64,000 nt of DNA from Vreelandella zhuhanensis. GTDB taxonomy: Bacteria; Pseudomonadota; Gammaproteobacteria; Pseudomonadales; Halomonadaceae. This document shows positions 57,349 to 64,000 of this stretch, piece after piece (the first letter of the stretch is position 1; each line of letters begins with the position of its first letter). A program made the position numbers and the translations under genes. Below the pieces are notes generated by a model. It was not told where the DNA came from and did not search any database. It worked only from the letters and a program-made list of their open reading frames with translations. Location: assembly GCF_009793355.1 (NCBI RefSeq), contig NZ_WTKP01000010.1, forward strand, positions 1 through 64,000, in the 5' to 3' direction.

Positions 57349-58158
57349 TTACCCCTCGCGATGTAAACGACAGGGCAAGGATTGTCCTTGGGACGGTCGA
57401 TAGCCCCGGGATAAGGCCTGCCAGGTAAAGCGCTGGGCTTGCTCACAAGCCATGGGTAAACGCTCACCTACCGCCAGGCGCGCGGCCAGGGCGGCGGCCA
57501 AGGTACAGCCGGAGCCATGAAAGCTGCCTTCCAGGCGCGGCCATTGCCACTGGCGTGTGGTTTCCGGCGCATGCAGCGTATGGGTTACCACCTCGCCTTC
57601 ACTGCCCGGAATGGGATCATCGGTTCCGGTCACCAGCACCGCCTGGCAGCCTTGTCTTATCAGCGCAACGGCACGGGCCGTATCGTCATTGACATTTTGG
57701 ATCTCGGGGGTCAAACGCGCCAGCTCAAGTCGATTGGGCGTCAAGATATCCACAAGGGGTAGCAGGCGCTGACAAAAGTTATCGATCAAACCCCCTGTGG
57801 ATAACTCAGCGCCCCCACCAGCTTTAAGCACAGGGTCGACCACCACGGGGATTCCTGGAAAGTCTCGGATCACTGTTTCGACGGCCTGCAAAGTAGCGTA
57901 ATCAGCGATCAGTCCCACTTTGATGGCGGCGATTTCCATGTCCTTCAGCGCCTCGACCATGGCATGGATAAGCGCCGGGGCCACCGGCATTACCTGAGAC
58001 ACATTCCGACAGTTCTGTACGGTCAAGGCCGTTGGAATGGTGAATGCCCAGCCACCACAGGCGGCAATCGTTTCACTGTCGGCAATAATACCGGCACCAC
58101 CGGTGGGGTCATGACCCCCTAGCACCAGTACAACCGGGGGTAATGGAGTCCCCATCAA
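57349..58158 (-). CDS. thiD: Hydroxymethylpyrimidine/phosphomethylpyrimidine kinase
   Basis: Phosphorylates HMP and HMP-P in thiamine synthesis. The 269-residue ribokinase-family protein has LVLGGHDPTGGAGIIADSET, PTALTVQNCRNV, VVDPVLKAGGGAEL, LTPNRLELARLT and the catalytic-region GSFHGSGCTLAAALAARLA. It is shorter than the fused ThiD-TenA forms. It overlaps hemJ by four bases (ATGA). A TGTGGATAA DnaA box lies inside at 57796-57804, probably by chance. No TPP riboswitch is seen nearby. Confidence 0.92.
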   Translation of the reverse strand: MMGTPLPPVVLVLGGHDPTGGAGIIADSETIAACGGWAFTIPTALTVQNCRNVSQVMPVAPALIHAMVEALKDMEIAAIKVGLIADYATLQAVETVIRDFPGIPVVVDPVLKAGGGAELSTGGLIDNFCQRLLPLVDILTPNRLELARLTPEIQNVNDDTARAVALIRQGCQAVLVTGTDDPIPGSEGEVVTHTLHAPETTRQWQWPRLEGSFHGSGCTLAAALAARLAVGERLPMACEQAQRFTWQALSRGYRPSQGQSLPCRLHREG

Positions 58159-58586
58159 TAGGGTTTCACTATCGCCAGCACGATAATGATGATCAGGGCG
58201 ATCACCGGAAACTCATTGAACCAACGGAAAAATATGTTACTCCGTGTGCAGCGATCTTGAGCGAACTGCTTGAGATAAATGAGACACACATGATGGTAGG
58301 CAATCAATATCACCACCAGCAATAACTTGGTATGCAGCCAGCCTTGCGTGAACCAGGAAGGCACCAGGTATAAAAGCCAGCCACCGAACAGGATCACCGC
58401 AATCATGGAAGGCGTCATGATGCCGCGATACAGCTTGCGCTCCATGGTCTTGAAATACTCGATGGCTTGATGGTCGCCTTTATCACGCGCCATGGCGTGA
58501 TACACATATAAGCGCGGCAAATAGAAAAGGGCGGCGAACCAAGTCACCATGGCGATCAGGTGTAACGCTTTTATCCAGTCGTACAT
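58155..58586 (-). CDS. hemJ: Protoporphyrinogen oxidase HemJ
   Basis: Inner-membrane enzyme oxidising protoporphyrinogen IX to protoporphyrin IX in the HemJ (UPF0093) route. The 143-residue protein has four to five transmembrane segments and the family signature at the N-terminus, with KALHLIAMVTWFAALFYLPRL (given in parts: KALHLIAMVTWFAALFY), and RGIMTPSMIAVILFGGWLLY. The conserved His10 region and Arg residues fit a heme-coordinated site. The coupling with thiD and hemL links it to cofactor synthesis. Confidence 0.92.
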   Translation of the reverse strand: MYDWIKALHLIAMVTWFAALFYLPRLYVYHAMARDKGDHQAIEYFKTMERKLYRGIMTPSMIAVILFGGWLLYLVPSWFTQGWLHTKLLLVVILIAYHHVCLIYLKQFAQDRCTRSNIFFRWFNEFPVIALIIIIVLAIVKPY

Positions 58587-58605
58587 GCAAATTCCTTAGG
58601 GTTGT

Positions 58606-60393
58606 TCATCCAGTCGGCCCGGTGTCGGTGTAACGATAATACCGCTCTATGGCACCGCGGGTGATGATACCGGAAATTCGTTTCTGCTTGGGCCGGTGCC
58701 CGTGCACCACGTAAAGGGCGCCAAGCGCATCGTTTTGCAAGGCAAGAAAGGCCTCGGAAAGCGTCGCTTGCAAACCGATGGGGGCCATTTCCAGGCGCTT
58801 TCCGGGAATTTCCAACAAGTCGATCAAGCCGTCCGCATTCAAGCCTTCATAGTGATCCGGGGCATCTTCATGATCGATCATCCAGCGCGCCAGTTCTGCC
58901 GCCTTCAACGCCAGCACCGGTTTATCTTCGGTCGAACGCTCGATCACCAGCCATACCGGATTGCTTTCCAATAACCGCCGGGCCTCCTTCGGGGAAAGCA
59001 TCCGCGTGGTACGTTTGACACTGCGTTCCATCACCGCCGGTACGGAAACCCGGGAAAGCACCTGCATCAAAGGCTGCTGCAAGGGATGCCGACCATACGT
59101 CGAACTGATGAAAAATCCTTCACAACCGGCAAGCTGACGCGAAGTGAGACAAGCCACCACCACCGCCAACATGCCCGGCAACATGATAGTGGGGTTATGA
59201 GTCAGCTCGAGGAGTGCCATCAACGCGGCTAACGGTGCCTGGAGAACCGCCGCCATCATTGCGGCCATTCCCAGCATCGCGTAGACGCCAACCCCGGAGG
59301 CAATTTCCGGCCAGATAAGCGCTCCAAGCAAACCGCTCAAGGCACCACTCGCCGCCCCGACTACCAACACCGGGCCGATGATTCCGATGGGAATGCCACT
59401 GGCAACGGTCAAAGCGGTAAGCAGCAGCTTGGCGATGATCAAGGCCAACAGGACGTCCACACTCAACTGCCCATGAAGGGCTGCGGCCAGGCTGTCATAA
59501 CCGATCCCTTGCACCTGGGGATACCACAAGGCGACCCCTGCAGTAGCACCCCCCACCAAGGCCAAGCGTAGCCACAAGGGCAACCGAGTAATACGGGGGC
59601 TACTCGACACATGAATGAATACGCCTGCCAACAGGCCAATCATCAACCCCATCAATACCACCCAGGGTAGATTGATCAAGGAGCCCAGAGAAATATCGGG
59701 AACCGGGAAGGCCGCTTCACTGCCATACACCAGTTGGGCCACGAGCGCCCCCATGGTAGAGGCCAGCATCACCGGCATGAAGCTCATCAGGGTGTATTCC
59801 ATCATGACCACTTCCATGGCGAAGATGACCCCGGCAAGCGGTGTATTGAACGAAGCGGAGATACCGGCGGCGGTACCGCAGGCCACCAACACCCGCAGAC
59901 TGTTATGCGGCAAGCGCAGCTGTTGCCCGAGCCCGCTGGCGGCTGCCGCCCCCAGATGAATGGCCGGGCCTTCACGCCCCGCGGAAAGCCCACCGAGTAC
60001 CGACACTACCCCCACCCACCATTGGTTGAGCCAGTTACGCAACGGGAAGCGGCCTTGATGGTAAGTCAGCCGTTCAATGACATGGCTGACACCCAGCTTG
60101 CGTGCGGTGGGTTTCTGGCGCCATAGCAAGACACCGATAAGACACACCGTGACGATTGGCAGCAGCGCACGAAACCAGGGGGCCAAGCCTTCGAAGGCTT
60201 CCGGGTTGCCTTCGGGCATATAGACATTGGCACCCCAATTGAGCAGCAAGCGAAACCCCACCATCAAGGCGCCGGTGATGACCCCGGAAACTATGCCCAG
60301 CACACATAACTGAGGCAACGCATCGACATTGGCCAGTTGGCGACGAAAACTCTCCAGCGTGAAATCCGAACGTGAAAAACGCGACACGACCAC
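58606..60393 (-). CDS. CLC-family chloride channel/transporter with CBS domain
   Basis: Inner-membrane anion transporter of the CLC family, 595 residues. About ten to twelve hydrophobic segments fill residues 35-440. The selectivity motif GREGPAIHLG (about 145-154) is present, with Glu as gate; the first family motif GSGIP is not conserved at its usual place (PTARKLGVSH instead). GIPIGIIGPVLVVGAASG forms the third. A C-terminal CBS pair (about 450-590) may bind nucleotide. Closest by eye to ClcB-like proteins with a CBS tail. GTG start at 60393 follows AAGGAAAG. Confidence 0.85.
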   Translation of the reverse strand: MVVSRFSRSDFTLESFRRQLANVDALPQLCVLGIVSGVITGALMVGFRLLLNWGANVYMPEGNPEAFEGLAPWFRALLPIVTVCLIGVLLWRQKPTARKLGVSHVIERLTYHQGRFPLRNWLNQWWVGVVSVLGGLSAGREGPAIHLGAAAASGLGQQLRLPHNSLRVLVACGTAAGISASFNTPLAGVIFAMEVVMMEYTLMSFMPVMLASTMGALVAQLVYGSEAAFPVPDISLGSLINLPWVVLMGLMIGLLAGVFIHVSSSPRITRLPLWLRLALVGGATAGVALWYPQVQGIGYDSLAAALHGQLSVDVLLALIIAKLLLTALTVASGIPIGIIGPVLVVGAASGALSGLLGALIWPEIASGVGVYAMLGMAAMMAAVLQAPLAALMALLELTHNPTIMLPGMLAVVVACLTSRQLAGCEGFFISSTYGRHPLQQPLMQVLSRVSVPAVMERSVKRTTRMLSPKEARRLLESNPVWLVIERSTEDKPVLALKAAELARWMIDHEDAPDHYEGLNADGLIDLLEIPGKRLEMAPIGLQATLSEAFLALQNDALGALYVVHGHRPKQKRISGIITRGAIERYYRYTDTGPTG

Positions 60394-60596
60394 CTTTCCT
60401 TGATTGCAAAGTTCTTAAGACCAATCCTGTGACAGAAAACCCGAGACAGTGCTCTCGAAATAAAGACATCCGAGGTGCTGATGCCGCAATACCGCTATTA
60501 GCTTGCCCTCTTGTGTATCATAGCGACTAACCCTTCGACAGTCCGGCAGATGAGTTTGGCCGGTTGTCTCAATGTGAAAACGCCAAGGAGTTCATC

Positions 60597-61631
60597 GTGA
60601 TCAAGGTCGGAATCGTCGGCGGCACAGGCTATACCGGTGTCGAACTGCTACGCTTGCTGGCGCATCACCGCGACGTCAGTGTCGAAGTCATTACCTCACG
60701 TTCGGAAGCCGGGATGGAGGTCTGCGACATGTATCCCAACCTGCGCGGCCATTACGACAACCTGACATTCAGCGAACCTGACGCAAAACGCCTGGGCGCC
60801 ATGGATGCGGTCCTCTTCGCCACCCCGCATGGGGTCGCTCACGCCCTGGCCGGTGAACTACTCGCCCAAGGCACCCGAGTGATCGATCTTTCCGCTGATT
60901 TTCGTCTGCGCGATGCCGAGGAATGGGCACGCTGGTACGACCAGCCTCATGGTGCTCCGGAGCTGCTGCAGGGAGCGGTTTACGGCTTGCCCGAAATGCA
61001 CCGCGAGCGTATCAAGTCGGCACGCCTGATTGCGGTGCCCGGCTGTTACCCCACTGCCGTTCAGCTGGGTTACCTGCCGCTGCTCGAAGCCGGCTTGATC
61101 GACCCGACCCAATTGATTGCCGATTGCAAATCCGGGGTCACCGGGGCCGGACGCGGTGCCAAGGTACCCTCGCTGCTGGCCGAAGCCAGCGAATCAATGA
61201 AAGCGTATGGGGCATCGGGACATCGCCACTTGCCGGAAATCCGTCAAGGGTTGAAAGATATTGCCGGTAGCGACACCGGCCTGACTTTCGTGCCACACTT
61301 GACGCCGATGATACGCGGTATTCACGCCACGCTTTACAGCCAGCTGACAGCTGAACCGGAAGACCTCCAGGCCCTGTTTGAAGCCCGCTACGCCAACGAG
61401 CCGTTCGTGGATGTGTTACCCGCCGGTAGCCATCCGGAAACGCGCAGCGTCAAAGGCACCAATACCTGCCGTCTGGCGGTGCATCGTCCGGGTAACGGCA
61501 ACACCGTGGTGGTACTGTCCATCATCGACAACCTGGTAAAAGGTGCGTCCGGACAAGCCATCCAGAATCTCAATCTGATGTTCGGCCTAGATGAGCGCAG
61601 TGGTTTGGACGCGCCTGCCGTGATGCCCTGA
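60597..61631 (+). CDS. argC: N-acetyl-gamma-glutamyl-phosphate reductase
   Basis: Reduces N-acetylglutamyl phosphate to the semialdehyde with NADPH in arginine synthesis. The 344-residue protein has the Rossmann start [27 protein letters not shown] and the catalytic [14 protein letters not shown] with Cys150, with [15 protein letters not shown] near the end. The likely start is GTG at 60597, preceded by AAGGAG and giving the usual length; the frame is open 11 codons further upstream. It is followed by erpA, a common order in Halomonas and Pseudomonas. Confidence 0.95.
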   Translation: MIKVGIVGGTGYTGVELLRLLAHHRDVSVEVITSRSEAGMEVCDMYPNLRGHYDNLTFSEPDAKRLGAMDAVLFATPHGVAHALAGELLAQGTRVIDLSADFRLRDAEEWARWYDQPHGAPELLQGAVYGLPEMHRERIKSARLIAVPGCYPTAVQLGYLPLLEAGLIDPTQLIADCKSGVTGAGRGAKVPSLLAEASESMKAYGASGHRHLPEIRQGLKDIAGSDTGLTFVPHLTPMIRGIHATLYSQLTAEPEDLQALFEARYANEPFVDVLPAGSHPETRSVKGTNTCRLAVHRPGNGNTVVVLSIIDNLVKGASGQAIQNLNLMFGLDERSGLDAPAVMP

Positions 61632-61655
61632 CAGGTTTCTCACGAACTTCCAAGG

Positions 61656-61696
61656 CCCAGTAAAAGTTGACCCTTTTACTGGGTATTACCGATAAT
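61656..61696 (+). promoter_or_regulatory. Hairpin after argC overlapping predicted erpA promoter
   Basis: CCCAGTAAAAG (61656-61666) and CTTTTACTGGG (61673-61683) form a perfect 11-bp stem, but without a T-run. TTGACC in its loop (61667-61672) and GATAAT (61691-61696), 18 bases apart, make a plausible erpA promoter. The hairpin thus overlaps the -35. Confidence 0.5.
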
Positions 61697-61747
61697 CCCC
61701 TTATTAGCTAATCATGTTTTTTTCCTTAAAGCTCGCGGGAGGTACCC

Positions 61748-62101
61748 ATGAGCGGTGCAGAATCTTTTGTTCCCACACCCCTGTTGCTATCTGACAGTGC
61801 CCGAAAACGTCTTCAGGCGTTAATCGCCGAAGAAAATAACCCTGGCCTCAAACTACGGGTGTACGTCACCGGTGGGGGCTGTTCCGGTTTCCAATACGGC
61901 TTCGACTTCGCCGAAGACGTCACCGAAGACGATACCCTGATTCCATTCGGTGAAGTCTCGCTGGTGGTCGACCCGCTTTCCTATCAATACCTGGTCGGCT
62001 CCACCGTCGATTTTGAAGAAGGCCTGGCTGGTGCTCGTTTTCGCATACAGAACCCTAACGCTACCACCACATGCGGCTGCGGCGCTTCCTTCATGGTGTA
62101 A
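61748..62101 (+). CDS. erpA: Iron-sulfur cluster insertion protein ErpA
   Basis: A-type carrier that delivers [4Fe-4S] clusters to target enzymes. The 117-residue protein has the three cluster cysteines: Cys45 in [12 protein letters not shown], and Cys109 and Cys111 in [10 protein letters not shown]. It follows argC and precedes the ABC transporter genes. ATG at 61748 follows GGGAGG. No Fe-S regulator site is recognised upstream. Confidence 0.96.
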   Translation: MSGAESFVPTPLLLSDSARKRLQALIAEENNPGLKLRVYVTGGGCSGFQYGFDFAEDVTEDDTLIPFGEVSLVVDPLSYQYLVGSTVDFEEGLAGARFRIQNPNATTTCGCGASFMV

Positions 62102-62140
62102 AGAAGCCAGCCAAAAAGCTTGATCGCCCACCAAGACTGG

Positions 62141-62195
62141 CCAAGGCGTCAATACAGCGTTGGCGTAATGCAATGTCGCTAACTTGACGCCTTGG
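62141..62195. repeat. Long hairpin between erpA and the ABC transporter
   Basis: CCAAGGCGTCAA (62141-62152) pairs perfectly with TTGACGCCTTGG (62184-62195). Inside, GCGTTGGCG and TCGCTAAC can extend the stem with one wobble, leaving a loop of about ten bases. It is a stable 55-nt structure. Not followed by a clear T-run. Could be a terminator, a REP-like element or part of a small RNA. Confidence 0.6.
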
Positions 62196-62298
62196 GGGTT
62201 TCTCGCCACTGTTAATCAGGCATACGATTAAAATCGATTGTTGAGCACGCCTGGCGTCGCTGAGGCAATCGGCCGTTAACAGATCACGGGGGACACCT

Positions 62299-63087
62299 AT
62301 GAGACCTTCTCGCATGACTTACCTGGCATTACCTAAAACCGCATTGGTCGCCGCCGTCGCACTAGGCTTGGGCAGTGCTTCCGCCGCCATGGCGCAAACA
62401 CCCACCGTCAATGTGGTCACCGATCCTAGCTTCGTGCCGTTTGAGATGATGGATACCGATACCGGTGAAATGATCGGCTTCGACATGGATATCATCAATG
62501 AAGTCGCCGAACGCGCCGGATTCGATATCAACCTGACCACCATGGAATTCAACGGCATCATTCCCGCCGTCCAGACTGGCAATCAGGAAATCGCCATCGC
62601 CGGGGTTACCATTACCGAAGAACGTGCCGAAATCGTCGACTTTTCCGACCCCTACTACGATAGCGGTCTGCGCATCATCGTACGTGCCGACAACGACAGC
62701 GTTGAAACGATTGATGATCTCGCCGGCATGGATATTGCCACCAAGATCGGTTCGACAAGCTACGATTTTCTGACCGAAAAATTTGGCGACGATACCGATA
62801 TCACCCCTTATCCCGGCACGTCCGACATGTACATGGCTCTGCTGGGACGCAATGTTGATGCGGCATTCTATGATGCCCCCAACGTCGCCTATTTCTCCAA
62901 GACGCGTGGGGAAGGCCGCACCAAGGTGGTCGGCCCCTTGTATGAAGGCCAACAGTACGGCATCGTTTTCCACAAGGGCAGTGACTGGGTGGAACCCACT
63001 AACGACGCTCTGGAAGCCATGCGTGACGACGGCACCTATGCCGAGATTTATGAAAAATGGTTCGGCGAAGCGCCCAGCGCGGAATAA
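62299..63087 (+). CDS. Polar amino acid ABC transporter substrate-binding protein
   Basis: Periplasmic binding protein of the family 3 type, 262 residues. Signal peptide about 1-33 (ending SAAMA), then VNVVTDPSFVPFEMMDTD, GFDMDIINEVAERAG, VQTGNQEIAIAGVTITEER, VDFSDPYYDSGLRI and the specificity loop TSYDFLTEKFG. Ligand class is probably Gln, Glu or basic amino acids; the pocket alone does not decide. ATG after GGGGG. It heads a transporter operon with permease and ATPase. Confidence 0.9.
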   Translation: MRPSRMTYLALPKTALVAAVALGLGSASAAMAQTPTVNVVTDPSFVPFEMMDTDTGEMIGFDMDIINEVAERAGFDINLTTMEFNGIIPAVQTGNQEIAIAGVTITEERAEIVDFSDPYYDSGLRIIVRADNDSVETIDDLAGMDIATKIGSTSYDFLTEKFGDDTDITPYPGTSDMYMALLGRNVDAAFYDAPNVAYFSKTRGEGRTKVVGPLYEGQQYGIVFHKGSDWVEPTNDALEAMRDDGTYAEIYEKWFGEAPSAE

Positions 63088-63114
63088 TCCTTTCCTGATC
63101 TGACGCTTTTGCTG

Positions 63115-63165
63115 GCCACCCCCAGGGCCGGGCGGTAATCCCCCCGGCCCTGTCTCGTGGGTGGC
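63115..63165 (+). repeat. GC-rich stem-loop between binding protein and permease
   Basis: A nested stem: outer GCCACCC (63115-63121) with GGGTGGC (63159-63165), inner CAGGGCCGGG (63123-63132) with CCCGGCCCTG (63143-63152), loop CGGTAATCCC. No T-run. Such intercistronic stems often stabilise the upstream mRNA and keep permease levels low. Confidence 0.65.
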
Positions 63166-63231
63166 TGGCTTTTCGCCTATGTCGGTATCACCGGCAATCA
63201 CCGATGACTGACCTCTCGGGAGGTAACGTTT

Positions 63232-63903
63232 GTGGAAATCACTTTTCAATTTGATTGGGCAGCGGCATTTGGTTCGATTCCGCATCTCCTCCCCGGCGTC
63301 CCCTGGACCTTACTGATTTCCTTTGGTGGCCTCGCCATCGGCTTTTTCATCGGCATCCTGTTCGGTCTGTTACGTATCAGCCCCTTGCGCTGGCTACGCT
63401 GGCCGGCAATCGTGTATGTCGAAGTGTTCCGTGGCACGCCTATCCTGGTTCAGGTGCTGTTTATTTTCTATGGCTTGCCCCAATTGCTGGGCAGTCCGAT
63501 CAATGCGCTCACCGCCGGTATAGCCGCCATTGCGGTCAATTCCGGGGCCTACATTTCGGAAATCGTGCGGGGTGGCGTGCAATCGATCGAACGCGGGCAA
63601 CGTGAAGCGTCGCTTTCCCTGGGGCTTTCTCGTTCTCAGGCCTTTCGCTACGTCATCTGGCCCCAGGCTTTCCGACGCATGATTCCGCCTTTGGGTAACC
63701 AGGGCATCATCAGTATCAAGGATACCTCGCTGTTCTCGGTGATCGGCGTCGGCGAGCTGGTACGTCAGGGGCAGATTTACATCGCCACGACGTTTACCGC
63801 TCTGGAAGTCTATTTCATGGTGGCCCTGATGTACCTGGTCATCACCTGGACGCTTTCAATCCTGCTGCGCCAACTCGAGCGTAGGGGCCTAGCCGGACAA
63901 TAA
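63232..63903 (+). CDS. Polar amino acid ABC transporter permease
   Basis: Inner-membrane permease of the HisMQ family, 223 residues with five predicted transmembrane segments. The ATPase-contact EAA loop is QREASLSLGLSRSQAFRYVI followed by WPQAFRRMIPP. VFRGTPILVQVLFIFYGLP is the family's conserved segment. GTG at 63232 with GGGAGG upstream is the start. It lies downstream of the binding protein, separated by a stem-loop, and 12 bases before the ATPase. Only one permease is seen; it may act as a homodimer or with a gene off the edge. Confidence 0.92.
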   Translation: MEITFQFDWAAAFGSIPHLLPGVPWTLLISFGGLAIGFFIGILFGLLRISPLRWLRWPAIVYVEVFRGTPILVQVLFIFYGLPQLLGSPINALTAGIAAIAVNSGAYISEIVRGGVQSIERGQREASLSLGLSRSQAFRYVIWPQAFRRMIPPLGNQGIISIKDTSLFSVIGVGELVRQGQIYIATTFTALEVYFMVALMYLVITWTLSILLRQLERRGLAGQ

Positions 63904-63914
63904 GGACTGCTGCG

Positions 63915-64000
63915 ATGAATGATGATGCAACCCAACCCATCGTGCGCATGCAGGCGCTGAACAAGCATTTCGGCGACCTGCACGTATTGAAGGATATCGA
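63915..64000 (+). CDS. Amino acid ABC transporter ATP-binding protein, truncated by window end
   Basis: Only the first 28 codons lie in the window: PIVRMQALNKHFGDLHVLKD, the usual N-terminus of GlnQ/HisP-type ATPases just before the Walker A loop. ATG at 63915. The remainder continues beyond 64000. Confidence 0.85.
   Translation, partial: MNDDATQPIVRMQALNKHFGDLHVLKDI

Noticed and set aside
57796..57804. Single DnaA box TGTGGATAA in thiD
   Set aside because: Isolated 9-mer far from the origin, expected by chance in a bacterial genome.
62362..63285. A 307-codon open frame antisense to the binding-protein gene
   Set aside because: Composition biased to Gly, His and Asp, no start with a good ribosome site, overlaps the conserved gene and the intercistronic stem-loop.

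Overview
The window reads as chromosomal DNA of a gammaproteobacterium close to Halomonadaceae (Halomonas-like). The grounds are the protein sequences as I recognise them, the order glyQ-glyS-gmhB-gyrB-recF-dnaN-dnaA-oriC-rpmH-rnpA-yidC-mnmE (as in pseudomonads and relatives), the zapA-6S RNA-fau arrangement, and the full heptose/Kdo lipopolysaccharide gene set. The genus is inference. No rRNA or tRNA gene, insertion sequence, prophage or CRISPR array is visible.

Layout. 0.2-1.2 kb: pyrB, facing a long leftward housekeeping run (yibN, secB, rsmE, an S1-domain protein, gshB, yqgE, ruvX; 1.3-6.0 kb). 6.2-10.3 kb: rightward gpmI, envC, ctpA. 10.4-14.9 kb: leftward ygfB, pepP, ubiH and a second ubiquinone hydroxylase. 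15.0-16.2 kb: zapA, 6S RNA, fau. 16.3-19.0 kb: a 32-residue membrane miniprotein, ilvA and rpiA. 19.0-30.8 kb: the LPS core locus (waaA, hldE, a family-9 heptosyltransferase, kdkA, an AT-rich insert with two YrbL-like kinase-fold genes and two glycosyltransferases, an OpgB-like transferase, waaF, hldD). 30.9-45.5 kb: the chromosome origin region, with five ParB-binding parS palindromes in 3.9 kb and DnaA boxes between dnaA and rpmH. 45.5-49.0 kb: rlmJ, an OmpA-type lipoprotein, hemW, rdgB. 49.3-55.9 kb: a one-directional curli cluster (csgD, E, F, G, then csgB-csgA twice) ending against a leftward secreted protein of unknown function. 56.0-60.4 kb: hemL, thiD, hemJ, a CLC chloride channel. 60.6-64.0 kb: argC, erpA and a polar amino acid ABC transporter cut by the window end.

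How the parts work together. The LPS genes cover heptose precursor synthesis (hldE, gmhB, hldD), Kdo transfer and phosphorylation (waaA, kdkA), heptose transfer (waaF and a second family-9 enzyme) and a variable outer-core segment. That segment is AT-rich and flanked by a truncated glycosyltransferase remnant, which suggests gene replacement. The curli genes code a regulator, a periplasmic chaperone, a surface accessory factor, the outer-membrane pore and two nucleator/fibre pairs. The replication block combines initiator, clamp, gyrase and origin with centromere sites, two of which lie inside recF codons.

The items most worth a second look are the pair of kinase-fold proteins in the LPS island (one has lost the usual catalytic Asp), the parS cluster inside genes, the duplicated csgBA modules with a possible unrecognised partner protein, and several small intergenic elements: a 32-codon gene and three strong hairpins.
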